A DNA stretch of 8,804 bases from Ignavibacteriota bacterium (GCA_016191715.1 JACPVN010000600.1:1-8804); one strand, 5' to 3'; positions 1 to 5,874 are shown, counted from the stretch's first letter. Notes: generated by a model from the letters alone, not told the origin. A program made the numbers and translations.

Positions 1-316
1 CATAGACACGATAAAGATATGTTGTTAATGGAACTAAATCTATATCTTTATAGCTTGTGTCATTTGTTACAGTTGCGATAGGAACGTACACAAGTGTATC
101 AGACCTTATTGCTCTGTCAATTCTAAATCCATCCTCGTTGTCAGAATTATCTTTCCACGTAAGAATGATTTCTGTTGAAGATAGAGCTTCAGCTTTCAGG
201 TTTGAAATACCTTGAGGTACTTGTGTAAGTTCCACATTTTCTTCTTCACACGAAACAAACAACATCCCGCTTATCGCAATCAATATGCAAAACAAATTAG
301 CAATAGTATTCTTCAT
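1..316 (-). CDS. Lipoprotein with fibronectin type III domain, partial (C-terminal part beyond window)
   Basis: Translating the minus strand from ATG at 316 gives 105 residues running off the window edge. Residues 1-23 are a lipoprotein signal peptide: Lys2, a hydrophobic core, and a lipobox ending Phe-Val-Ser-Cys with the lipidated Cys at 23. Three glutamates follow at 24-26. Residues ~34-105 look like a fibronectin type III domain: the Ile-Leu-Thr-Trp core strand at 51-54, a Asp-Asn-Glu-Asp-Gly-Phe turn, and a closing Tyr-Leu-Tyr-Arg-Val strand. The protein is therefore probably an envelope or surface lipoprotein binding other proteins or polymers; what follows the domain is unknown. The start at 316 is chosen over in-frame ATGs at 328 and 337 because GGAG (326-323) sits 6 bases upstream of it. 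Signal and domain are clear by eye; the specific role is not. Confidence 0.8.
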   Translation of the reverse strand, partial: MKNTIANLFCILIAISGMLFVSCEEENVELTQVPQGISNLKAEALSSTEIILTWKDNSDNEDGFRIDRAIRSDTLVYVPIATVTNDTSYKDIDLVPLTTYLYRVY

Positions 317-408
317 GGCTAACTCCATATTCCCCATATAATTATAAATTTCACTATCATTCAGGCAAATAATCTGCTGTCAAGATAGGAAATAACATGG
401 ATTAAATC

Positions 409-427
409 AATGTTGAAAATCAACATT
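409..427 (-). terminator. Perfect hairpin downstream of ndk, possible weak terminator
   Basis: An 8-bp perfect inverted repeat (AATGTTGA / TCAACATT) flanks a 3-base loop, starting 13 bases after the ndk stop codon. The position suits a transcription end between ndk and the lipoprotein gene. The stem is AT-rich and no uridine run follows it on the minus strand, so it is a poor intrinsic terminator. On the plus strand it is followed by TTTTG. It could instead be an mRNA-stabilising stem or a binding site. The rest of 317-439 is AT-rich with no further structure I can support. Confidence 0.35.
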
Positions 428-439
428 TTGCTGTTTTGG

Positions 440-865
440 TTACTCATTTTGAATCAATTCCTGATTTGAAAAGAAAAAGGCAATTTCAATCTTTCCATTC
501 TCTACGGAATCAGAACCGTGGACGATATTTTCGCCTTTGTTATCAGCGTACAGTTTTCGGATTGTTCCCTCTGCCGCATCTTTCGGGTCGGTTGCTCCAA
601 TTAATGTTCGATAATCAGCAATTGCATTTTCCTTCTCAAGAGCAATCGGCACACACGGTCCCGAACTCATAAACTCTACGAGGCTGTCATAAAAAGGTCT
701 GCCTTTATGTACAGCGTAAAAACCGCCCGCTGTTTCCTTTGACAGCCGGGCTTTCTTCATTGCAAGAATTTTGAATCCAGCTTTCTCTATTCGGGCAATG
801 ACTTCGCCTGTAAGGTTTTTCTTTACACAATCCGGTTTTAATATTGCTAAGGTACGTTCAATCAA
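440..865 (-). CDS. ndk: Nucleoside diphosphate kinase
   Basis: Transfers the terminal phosphate from ATP to nucleoside diphosphates through a phosphohistidine intermediate, balancing cytosolic NTP and dNTP pools. The 141-residue product has normal family length. The active-site signature Asn-Ile-Val-His-Gly-Ser-Asp-Ser is at 113-120 with catalytic His116. The other expected nucleotide-binding residues are visible: Lys10, Tyr50, Phe58, Arg86, Thr92, Arg103 and Asn113. The start codon is TTG at 865; an AAAAGGA element ends 8 bases upstream, and the protein then begins Met-Ile-Glu-Arg-Thr as the family does. No ATG in this frame would serve. The gene follows the rhodanese gene across a gap largely filled by a heptad repeat tract, and is followed by a hairpin at 409-427. 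Identification is secure. Confidence 0.97.
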   Translation of the reverse strand: MIERTLAILKPDCVKKNLTGEVIARIEKAGFKILAMKKARLSKETAGGFYAVHKGRPFYDSLVEFMSSGPCVPIALEKENAIADYRTLIGATDPKDAAEGTIRKLYADNKGENIVHGSDSVENGKIEIAFFFSNQELIQNE

Positions 866-880
866 TTTATTATTCCTTTT

Positions 881-938
881 GTTAATGATGTTATAAAATT
901 ACTGATTACTGAAACACAAAGTACAAAATACTAAGTAC
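881..938 (+). repeat. Degenerate heptad tract C (ndk-rhodanese gap)
   Basis: The plus strand reads as seven-base words: GTTAATG, two extra bases, then from 890 in a fixed 7-bp register GTTATAA, AATTACT, GATTACT, GAAACAC, AAAGTAC, AAAATAC, TAAGTAC. The last two words run into the rhodanese gene: its stop codon TAG (933-931) and preceding ACT codon are made from the repeat. The words GTTATAA, AAAGTAC and TAAGTAC/TAAGAAC recur in the same order in tracts at 2396-2514 (same strand) and 6823-7006 (opposite strand). A period of 7 rules out coding. Function unknown. Confidence 0.65.
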
Positions 939-1302
939 ATGCTATGGGATAACCAAGATCGTTCCACCGTCTCCAGCCTCCGTCCATTGAGATGACGTTG
1001 GTGTATCCCATTCTCTGAAGATTATCCGCCGCAATGGCTGTACGATACCCACCACCACAGTATAAAACAATCTCCGCCTCTATGTCGGGAACAATCTTTT
1101 CAATATCCCGCTCAATAATTCCTTTGCCAACATGAATCGCTCCGACGATATGTCCCTGTTCCCATTCGTTGTCTTCGCGGACATCAACCAGAACGAACTT
1201 TTCACCGTTGTCTAATTTCTTTTTGATTTCTTCCGGAGTCGTTTGCTTGATGCGGCTCTTCGCATCATCAACGAGTTGTATGAATCTTTGAGAGTGAGTC
1301 AC
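931..1302 (-). CDS. Single-domain rhodanese (sulfurtransferase-like) protein
   Basis: A 123-residue cytosolic protein with a short N-terminal helix (~1-20) and one rhodanese domain (~22-120). Such proteins carry sulfane sulfur as a persulfide on a loop cysteine. The domain shows the Val-Leu-Val-Asp-Val-Arg strand (37-42), the Gly-His-Ile-x-Gly-Ala-Ile segment (50-56), the active-site loop Cys-Gly-Gly-Gly-Tyr-Arg (82-87) with catalytic Cys82 and Arg87, and the closing Gly-Gly-Trp (108-110). The six-residue loop fits sulfurtransferases and not the longer Cdc25-type loop. The start is GTG at 1302; a stop codon lies two codons further upstream in frame, so no longer form is possible, and no good Shine-Dalgarno sequence precedes it. 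Substrate and partner cannot be told from context (sucD upstream, ndk downstream). Confidence 0.9.
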   Translation of the reverse strand: MTHSQRFIQLVDDAKSRIKQTTPEEIKKKLDNGEKFVLVDVREDNEWEQGHIVGAIHVGKGIIERDIEKIVPDIEAEIVLYCGGGYRTAIAADNLQRMGYTNVISMDGGWRRWNDLGYPIACT

Positions 1303-1343
1303 GGGCTAACTGTTAAAGGTTTCTGATTTCACTTAAAAACTTC

Positions 1344-1371
1344 CTGAGACATGAAACCTGAAACCAGAAAC
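1344..1371 (+). repeat. Heptad tract D (rhodanese-sucD gap)
   Basis: Four consecutive seven-base words, each ending in AC, occupy the spacer after the sucD stop: CTGAGAC, ATGAAAC, CTGAAAC, CAGAAAC. The last three share GAAAC. They are followed by a run of seven T (1372-1378) that enters the sucD stop codon. The rest of the 74-base spacer (1303-1343) shows no clear register. Read on the minus strand this tract is the sucD 3' flank. It forms no convincing hairpin, so I do not call it a terminator. Confidence 0.55.
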
Positions 1372-1376
1372 TTTTT

Positions 1377-2387
1377 TTACTTTTTCCTTTTGACTTTTTG
1401 TGCCTTAGGCACATCAGCCTTTGGCTGAGACTTGATTTCTGTTTTCTTCTTGCTTGATTTTGAAACTGCTACTACGGTTTTCTTCGCTTTCTTTCCAAGA
1501 ACCTTCACCAATGTTTCCCCACTCATCGCCGGACTTTCGACCACATGAATACCGGCTTTGCGCATTGCTTCCATCTTTTCCGTTGCAGTTCCTTTTCCGC
1601 CGGAAATGATTGCGCCAGCGTGTCCCATTCTTCTTCCTGGAGGCGCAGTTCGTCCGGCAATAAATCCGATGACCGGTTTCTTGAAATGGTTCTTCACGTA
1701 CTCTGCGGCGGTTTCCTCAGCTGTTCCGCCTATTTCTCCAATCATAATCACTGCGTCTGTGTTATCATCTTCATTGAATAATTTCAGCAAGTCGGTAAAA
1801 CTGGAACCTATCACAGGATCGCCGCCGATTCCAATACAGGTTGATTGTCCCATACCAAGTTCGCTCACCTGCCACACTGCTTCATACGTCAACGTTCCGC
1901 TTCTTGAGATGATTCCGATTCTTCCCGGCGTGTGAATAAATCCGGGCATGATGCCAAGTTTACATTCTCCCGGTGTGATAATTCCCGGACAGTTCGGTCC
2001 GATCATCCGAACCTGATTGCGAACGAGATGGTCATACACGCCAATCATATCCTTCGCCGGAATTCCTTCCGTGATGGCAACAATCAATTTCACTCCGGCG
2101 TCTGCGGCTTCAAGAATTGCTTCTGCGGAGAACGATGCGGGGACAAATATTATTGCCGCGTTTGCTCCTTCGTTCTTCACTGCGTCTGCGACAGTATTAA
2201 ATACCGGAACCGGTTTCTTGAATGGATATTGTTCGCTTCCGTTATACTGCATTCCGCCTTTTCCCGGCGTTACGCCTGCAACGATTTTTGTTCCGTAGGC
2301 AATCATCTGCTGTGTGTGAAATGTTCCTTCACCGCCGGTGATGCCTTGTACTACGACTTTTGTTTTTTTATCTACTAAAATGCTCAT
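1377..2387 (-). CDS. sucD: Succinyl-CoA synthetase (ADP/GDP-forming), alpha subunit
   Basis: The alpha subunit binds CoA and carries the phosphohistidine in the TCA-cycle step interconverting succinyl-CoA and succinate with substrate-level phosphorylation. Visible motifs: CoA-binding Gly-Ile-Thr-Gly-Gly-Glu-Gly-Thr-Phe-His at 15-24, Gly-Pro-Asn-Cys-Pro-Gly at 130-135, Gly-Glu-Ile-Gly-Gly at 217-221, and Gly-Arg-Arg-Met-Gly-His-Ala-Gly with active-site His256. The catalytic core ends near residue 298, the usual family length. Residues 299-336 are an extra tail rich in Lys with Ala, Ser, Val and Pro, apparently disordered. ATG at 2387 is preceded by a weak GAAAG. The partner beta subunit gene sucC is not in the window, so it lies elsewhere. 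Heptad repeat tracts flank the gene on both sides. Confidence 0.95.
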   Translation of the reverse strand: MSILVDKKTKVVVQGITGGEGTFHTQQMIAYGTKIVAGVTPGKGGMQYNGSEQYPFKKPVPVFNTVADAVKNEGANAAIIFVPASFSAEAILEAADAGVKLIVAITEGIPAKDMIGVYDHLVRNQVRMIGPNCPGIITPGECKLGIMPGFIHTPGRIGIISRSGTLTYEAVWQVSELGMGQSTCIGIGGDPVIGSSFTDLLKLFNEDDNTDAVIMIGEIGGTAEETAAEYVKNHFKKPVIGFIAGRTAPPGRRMGHAGAIISGGKGTATEKMEAMRKAGIHVVESPAMSGETLVKVLGKKAKKTVVAVSKSSKKKTEIKSQPKADVPKAQKVKRKK

Positions 2388-2395
2388 ATTCTTTC

Positions 2396-2514
2396 AAGTC
2401 AAAATTAAAAAAATGAAAAAGTAAAAAAATGTTATACGTTATTTGTTAAATGTTATAAGAATGACCATTGACAAAGTACTAAGAACAAAAAACTGTCAAC
2501 TGTCAACAGAAAAC
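2396..2514 (+). repeat. Degenerate heptad tract A (sucD-cytochrome gap)
   Basis: Seventeen seven-base words run in one unbroken register on the plus strand and fill nearly the whole 134-base gap. The block 2431-2458 has four words starting GTTA (GTTATAC, GTTATTT, GTTAAAT, GTTATAA). From 2459 eight consecutive words all end in AC: GAATGAC, CATTGAC, AAAGTAC, TAAGAAC, AAAAAAC, TGTCAAC, TGTCAAC, AGAAAAC. The first part (2396-2430) is A-rich. The same words in the same order appear on the minus strand at 6823-7006. On the minus strand the region contains TTGACA twice and TATAAC, but not at promoter spacing. It probably still holds the sucD upstream region; I cannot place a promoter. Confidence 0.8.
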
Positions 2515-2521
2515 TCGTCGT

Positions 2522-3580
2522 TCACTTACAATAAATTGTCGTCAAATAAAAAACAACTTGTTCAAGTTCTTCTTCAGGCGACTGCAAACCATTCATCACC
2601 ATTCGTGCGACAATTCCTTTTGCCTGTTTTGCATTTTTCGGCGGCGACTTTTCTATGTTTGATAACTGGTGACACTTCGAGCAAGTCATCTCGAATGTTG
2701 CTTGCGCTGTTGCCAAGTCAAATATTTTTGTTTGTGATGAATCAACGACTGCTTCACTTGTCATCGCCCCAATCGTTTCCCGTGATTGAACCGCTTCGGT
2801 TTCTTCCTGCTTCTTTTGTCTGAATCCTTTTTGCAAATCAGGTGAGATTGCAATAAGATACGTTGCAACGTGCCATTGCTCTCGCTCATCAATCGGGTTG
2901 AACACAGAACGCTCCGCCATGCGTGTCACTGTCTGTACCCATTGTTCCGGCGTGCGTGGTTTCACCAATACCGTTCGTAAATCATGACATTGAACGCATT
3001 TTGAAAGTAATACATCGCGCCCAATTTTAAAACTTGCAACGGTTGAAAGTTTTTCCAGTTTCGCATTGGTTGAAAATCCGGCTTTCGGAAGAAGTTTCCT
3101 CACACGCTCGATATTTTCTGGACTGAATGCTGTTCCGCCAACAGCACTTCGGTGCAAATATACTTCTTTTAATGCAAACGGCACCGATAAACTAATCAAC
3201 AAGAAGGTACAAATAAATAGCCCTGTACCGAGAAATGGAACCAACGTTGATTCGAGATGCTTAAAGAACCGGACAATTGCGACCTTCACGATGATGAGAA
3301 CTCCAATCGTGAGTCCGAATATCAGGTGAGCAACCGTTCGTGCTGGAAATTCAATCTCGTAACTCCACAACCGTGGAAGCATTTGCGCCATCAGATAAAG
3401 ATAGATTGCCGCGTACGTATATCCGATGAACCGATGAAGCAACATCAATCGCGTCGGTGCAGTACTTTTCAACTTCTCATGGTCGAAGGGGAATCCCCAA
3501 AGATAAAACATGAGAAACGTGCTTGCCGCGCTGAAGGCGAGAAACACGAGACCGAGAATTGCATTACCGAGAGTGTCCAT
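2522..3580 (-). CDS. Membrane-anchored c-type cytochrome with two haem-binding motifs
   Basis: A 352-residue protein I cannot assign to a named family. The N-terminal part has four hydrophobic helices (~5-28, 44-66, 82-104, 112-134). His49 in helix 2 and His85 in helix 3 are candidate haem b ligands, by inference only. The C-terminal half should lie in the periplasm and carries two CxxCH sites, Cys195-Val-Gln-Cys198-His199 and Cys300-Ser-Lys-Cys303-His304. Each is followed by a possible axial methionine (Met221; Met327 or Met329), as in two mono-haem cytochrome c modules. A glutamine- and glutamate-rich linker (~255-285) joins them. It probably passes electrons between the quinone pool or another membrane donor and a periplasmic acceptor. 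ATG at 3580 has a strong AGGAG (3591-3587) 6 bases upstream. No oxidase or reductase genes adjoin it. Confidence 0.8.
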   Translation of the reverse strand: MDTLGNAILGLVFLAFSAASTFLMFYLWGFPFDHEKLKSTAPTRLMLLHRFIGYTYAAIYLYLMAQMLPRLWSYEIEFPARTVAHLIFGLTIGVLIIVKVAIVRFFKHLESTLVPFLGTGLFICTFLLISLSVPFALKEVYLHRSAVGGTAFSPENIERVRKLLPKAGFSTNAKLEKLSTVASFKIGRDVLLSKCVQCHDLRTVLVKPRTPEQWVQTVTRMAERSVFNPIDEREQWHVATYLIAISPDLQKGFRQKKQEETEAVQSRETIGAMTSEAVVDSSQTKIFDLATAQATFEMTCSKCHQLSNIEKSPPKNAKQAKGIVARMVMNGLQSPEEELEQVVFYLTTIYCK

Positions 3581-3635
3581 AGTTCACTCCTGAAATAGTA
3601 TTATAAAGAACAATTATTTGATGATTCAAAAAAAT

Positions 3636-3830
3636 TTACAACTCACCGCGCCTGAACTTTTGGAGAATTTCCCATTTCTCGCGCGTGAGGGTTTTATACA
3701 TAAACTCCCGCGCTTCTTCCAACCAACGTAATCGTTCAGGAATAGGAATCTTCTGGTACTCTGCTATTTGCTCATCCGTCACAGAATACGATAATGTACC
3801 GCGTAGAGTTTTTTGTTTATGCTTTTCCAC
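3636..3830 (-). CDS. Small hypothetical protein partnered with nucleotidyltransferase-fold gene
   Basis: A 64-residue protein of unknown function. It is highly charged, starting with a basic stretch, then Val-Thr-Asp-Glu-Gln at 17-21, and a C-terminal half that looks helical, with Pro-Glu-Arg-Leu-Arg-Trp-Leu-Glu-Glu-Ala at 31-40 and a basic end Lys-Phe-Arg-Arg-Gly-Glu-Leu. It has no signal peptide or membrane segment. The start is GTG at 3830, inside the end of the preceding nucleotidyltransferase gene, giving a 14-base overlap and implying coupled translation. The overlap and pairing suggest the two products act together, perhaps with this one controlling or targeting the enzyme, as in two-gene toxin-antitoxin modules; that is inference. 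The 55-base gap after it, up to the cytochrome gene, shows nothing notable except that gene's Shine-Dalgarno. Confidence 0.75.
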   Translation of the reverse strand: MEKHKQKTLRGTLSYSVTDEQIAEYQKIPIPERLRWLEEAREFMYKTLTREKWEILQKFRRGEL

Positions 3831-4314
3831 CTACTCTTTTTAATTGTTGCAATGCTTCAATATCAGATTGATCTATTTTCCTGTCTGCTTTTTCTTTCAA
3901 CTGAATAAGGTCGTCTAGTGAAATTGTTGGATAACTAACTCCTTCATAGACAATATTATCCCGTCGTACATAACATCCTTCAAAATTCATCGGATGTTCA
4001 ACAAATAAATCTATAGTTTCAAATTGGTTCTCCTGACGAAAAAAAGAGAAGACAATCATGTTTTTCTCTTTTCTCCAACGATTCCGAGTTTCAGCATTTG
4101 CAAAATCTTCAGCCCTAACGGGTAATCGTGGCACGAAATCCAATGACTTCAAAACTTGTAGGGCTGATCGAACATTCTGCTCATCAAAATCTATCATTAA
4201 ATCAATATCATACGTCATGCGCGGAATGCCTTGTAAATTAACCGCCACTCCGCCGACTATTAAATATTTGACTCCCGCGATGTTAAGAGCATGTACAACT
4301 TCTTTATAAAACAC
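3817..4314 (-). CDS. Nucleotidyltransferase-fold protein (DUF6036/AbiEii-like)
   Basis: A 165-residue protein with the hallmarks of a small pol-beta-type nucleotidyltransferase: Val-Gly-Gly-Val-Ala (20-24 region) in the loop after the first strand, the metal-binding pair Asp36 and Asp38 in Asp-Ile-Asp-Leu-Met-Ile-Asp, and a probable third carboxylate Asp102 in Thr-Ile-Asp-Leu-Phe. The C-terminal Leu-Lys-Glu-Lys-Ala-Asp-Arg-Lys-Ile-Asp-Gln-Ser-Asp-Ile-Glu helix (139-153) matches the conserved end of AbiEii-like and DUF6036 proteins. The catalytic residues look intact, so it could transfer a nucleotide to a protein or RNA. The start is GTG at 4314, with AAAGGTG ending 4 bases upstream; that sequence is part of heptad tract E. 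It overlaps its small partner gene by 14 bases. Family type is well supported, substrate is unknown. Confidence 0.85.
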   Translation of the reverse strand: MFYKEVVHALNIAGVKYLIVGGVAVNLQGIPRMTYDIDLMIDFDEQNVRSALQVLKSLDFVPRLPVRAEDFANAETRNRWRKEKNMIVFSFFRQENQFETIDLFVEHPMNFEGCYVRRDNIVYEGVSYPTISLDDLIQLKEKADRKIDQSDIEALQQLKRVGGKA

Positions 4315-4347
4315 TTATCACCTTTTACCTACAACCTAACACCTCTC
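4313..4347 (+). repeat. Heptad tract E spanning gatA 3' end and the next start
   Basis: Five words in exact 7-bp register: ACTTATC, ACCTTTT, ACCTACA, ACCTAAC, ACCTCTC, with ACC at 4320, 4327, 4334 and 4341. The tract covers the last codons and TAG stop of gatA (4338-4336), the 21-base gap, and the first base pair of the GTG start of the nucleotidyltransferase gene. On the minus strand the repeated AGGT units give AAAGGTG at 4325-4319, the likely ribosome binding site of that gene. The word set differs from tracts A, B and C but shares the period. Confidence 0.6.
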
Positions 4348-5748
4348 AAGAAAATCCCCAATTCTCAATACTGTCTCTTCATCAAACTGCTTCCCAAGAA
4401 TCTGTAGTCCAATCGGCAAACCCTGATGGTCATTTCCGCAAGAAAGCGAGAGACTGGGAATGCCCGCGAGATTTGCTGAGACGGTGTAAATATCCGAGAG
4501 ATACATTTGTAACGGGTCTTCCATTTTCTCACCGAACTTAAATGCGGTTGTTGGTGAGACGGGAGTTATCAGACAATCAACATCTTTGAACGCGTTGTCA
4601 AAATCCTGTTTGATGAGACGGCGGACCCGCTGTGCTTTTCGATAGTACGCATCATAGTAACCTGCAGAAAGAACATACGTGCCGAGCATGATGCGGCGTT
4701 TCACTTCCTGACCGAATCCTTCGCTCCGGGATTTGACGTACATCGAAGGTAAATCTATTGCATACGGTGAACGATAACCATAGCGCGCTCCATCGTAGCG
4801 AGCAAGATTGGATGATGCTTCTGCCGTTGTAAGAATATAATAGACTGCAATCGTGTACTCCGTATGCGGGAGTGAAATTTCTTTGACTTCCGCACCGTGT
4901 TGTTTGAGCAATTCAACTTTTTGCATGATGGCATTTCGGATTTCCGCATCAAGCTCATCGGCGAAATATTCTTTCGGAAGTCCGATGCGAAGTCCCTGTA
5001 CATTGCCGGTGAGTTTTTCAAGATAATTCGGAACGGGAATGTTTGCCGAGGTAGAATCGCGTTCATCATGGCCGGCAATCACATTCAACACATGTGCAAC
5101 ATCCCGAACGCAGGAAGCGAACGGACCGATTTGATCAAACGAGGAAGCGAACGCGACAAGTCCGAAACGGGAAACGCGTCCGTATGTTGGTTTCAATCCT
5201 ACAATTCTGCAAAATGATGCAGGCTGACGAATAGAACCGCCAGTATCAGAGCCAAGCGATGTTCTTGAAAGATTCGCCGCAACAGCAACTGCCGAGCCTC
5301 CGCTGGAGCCGCCGGGAACGCGCGTTTCATCAATCGGATTCAACACGACACCGTACGCGGAGTTTTCCGTTGATGAACCCATCGCAAATTCATCCATGTT
5401 CGTCTTGCCGATGATGATTGCATCTGCATCCTGCAACTTCTTCACAATGGTTGCATCATACGGCGAAATAAAATTCTCAAGAATCTTTGAGCCGCATGTT
5501 GTTGGATGTTCTTTGATGTTGATGACATCTTTAATGGCAATGACCATTCCGGCAAGTTGTCCCGCAGTGTTGTTGGAAAGTTTCTTGTCTACTGCACGCG
5601 CTCGCTCCATTGCCAGTTCAGCAAAGAGAGAACGGAAAACATTCAGATGACGCTTTTGTTCAATTTGATTGAGATACGATTCGGTGATTTGCTCACACGT
5701 CGTTTCTCCATTACGTAGTTGCAGTTGGAGTGAATCGAAGGTATTCAA
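4336..5748 (-). CDS. gatA: Glutamyl-tRNA(Gln)/aspartyl-tRNA(Asn) amidotransferase subunit A
   Basis: The glutaminase subunit of GatCAB, which frees ammonia from glutamine so that misacylated Glu-tRNA(Gln), and in some bacteria Asp-tRNA(Asn), becomes the correct aminoacyl-tRNA. The 470-residue protein is an amidase-signature enzyme with the Lys-cisSer-Ser triad in place: Lys73 in Ala-Ile-Lys-Asp, Ser148 in Pro-Gly-Gly-Ser-Ser-Gly-Gly-Ser, and nucleophile Ser172 in Asp-Thr-Gly-Gly-Ser-Ile-Arg-Gln. The length and the Met-Asp-Glu-Phe-Ala-Met-Gly-Ser-Ser segment (118-126) fit GatA and not a general amidase. The start is uncertain: TTG at 5748 fits family N-termini but has no Shine-Dalgarno (TCTCCT precedes it), and the frame stays open upstream to a stop at 5817 without an ATG, GTG or other TTG. 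The 3' end lies in heptad tract E. gatB and gatC are not here. Confidence 0.95.
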   Translation of the reverse strand: MNTFDSLQLQLRNGETTCEQITESYLNQIEQKRHLNVFRSLFAELAMERARAVDKKLSNNTAGQLAGMVIAIKDVINIKEHPTTCGSKILENFISPYDATIVKKLQDADAIIIGKTNMDEFAMGSSTENSAYGVVLNPIDETRVPGGSSGGSAVAVAANLSRTSLGSDTGGSIRQPASFCRIVGLKPTYGRVSRFGLVAFASSFDQIGPFASCVRDVAHVLNVIAGHDERDSTSANIPVPNYLEKLTGNVQGLRIGLPKEYFADELDAEIRNAIMQKVELLKQHGAEVKEISLPHTEYTIAVYYILTTAEASSNLARYDGARYGYRSPYAIDLPSMYVKSRSEGFGQEVKRRIMLGTYVLSAGYYDAYYRKAQRVRRLIKQDFDNAFKDVDCLITPVSPTTAFKFGEKMEDPLQMYLSDIYTVSANLAGIPSLSLSCGNDHQGLPIGLQILGKQFDEETVLRIGDFLERC

Positions 5749-5874
5749 AGGAGATATAAAAATTCCTGCCGCGGTAAGAACTCCGACTTCTTCACTTTTG
5801 AAAAAGAAAAATAATTATCAGAAGTAAAAGGTTCTGTTAAGAGCAGAAGTGAACGAGTTCTTTTGTACTATAAA
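5749..5874. other. tatA-gatA spacer, 126 bases, no clear content
   Basis: On the minus strand a short, weak stem (TTCTG / CAGAA, 5 bp, 7-base loop, 5832-5848) is followed further down by T-rich sequence, which might end the purQ-tatA transcript, but this is marginal. The proximal 69 bases (5749-5817) are open in the gatA frame. Unlike five other gaps here, I see no 7-base register. Confidence 0.3.

Noticed and set aside
1932..2378. 148-codon open frame on the plus strand within sucD
   Set aside because: Shadow of sucD: no family features, rich in Cys, His and Phe in a way typical of antisense reading, no ribosome binding site.
2430..2510. TTGACA twice and TATAAC on the minus strand upstream of sucD, as a sigma-70 promoter
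   Set aside because: The hexamers arise from the heptad words and are about 36 bases apart at best, not about 17. The matching tract at 6823-7006 lies the other way round relative to its genes.
2443..2823. 126-codon open frame on the plus strand over the heptad tract and cytochrome gene end
   Set aside because: It runs antisense to a gene with clear haem motifs and begins in repeat sequence; no recognisable domain.
4755..5078. 107-codon open frame on the minus strand inside gatA
   Set aside because: Same strand but another frame of a well-supported amidase gene; composition unlike a real protein.
5819..5850. Direct repeat CAGAAGT and small stem in the tatA-gatA spacer as a terminator
   Set aside because: The stem is only 5 bp with a 7-base loop and the T-rich stretch is too far away; recorded only as weak.
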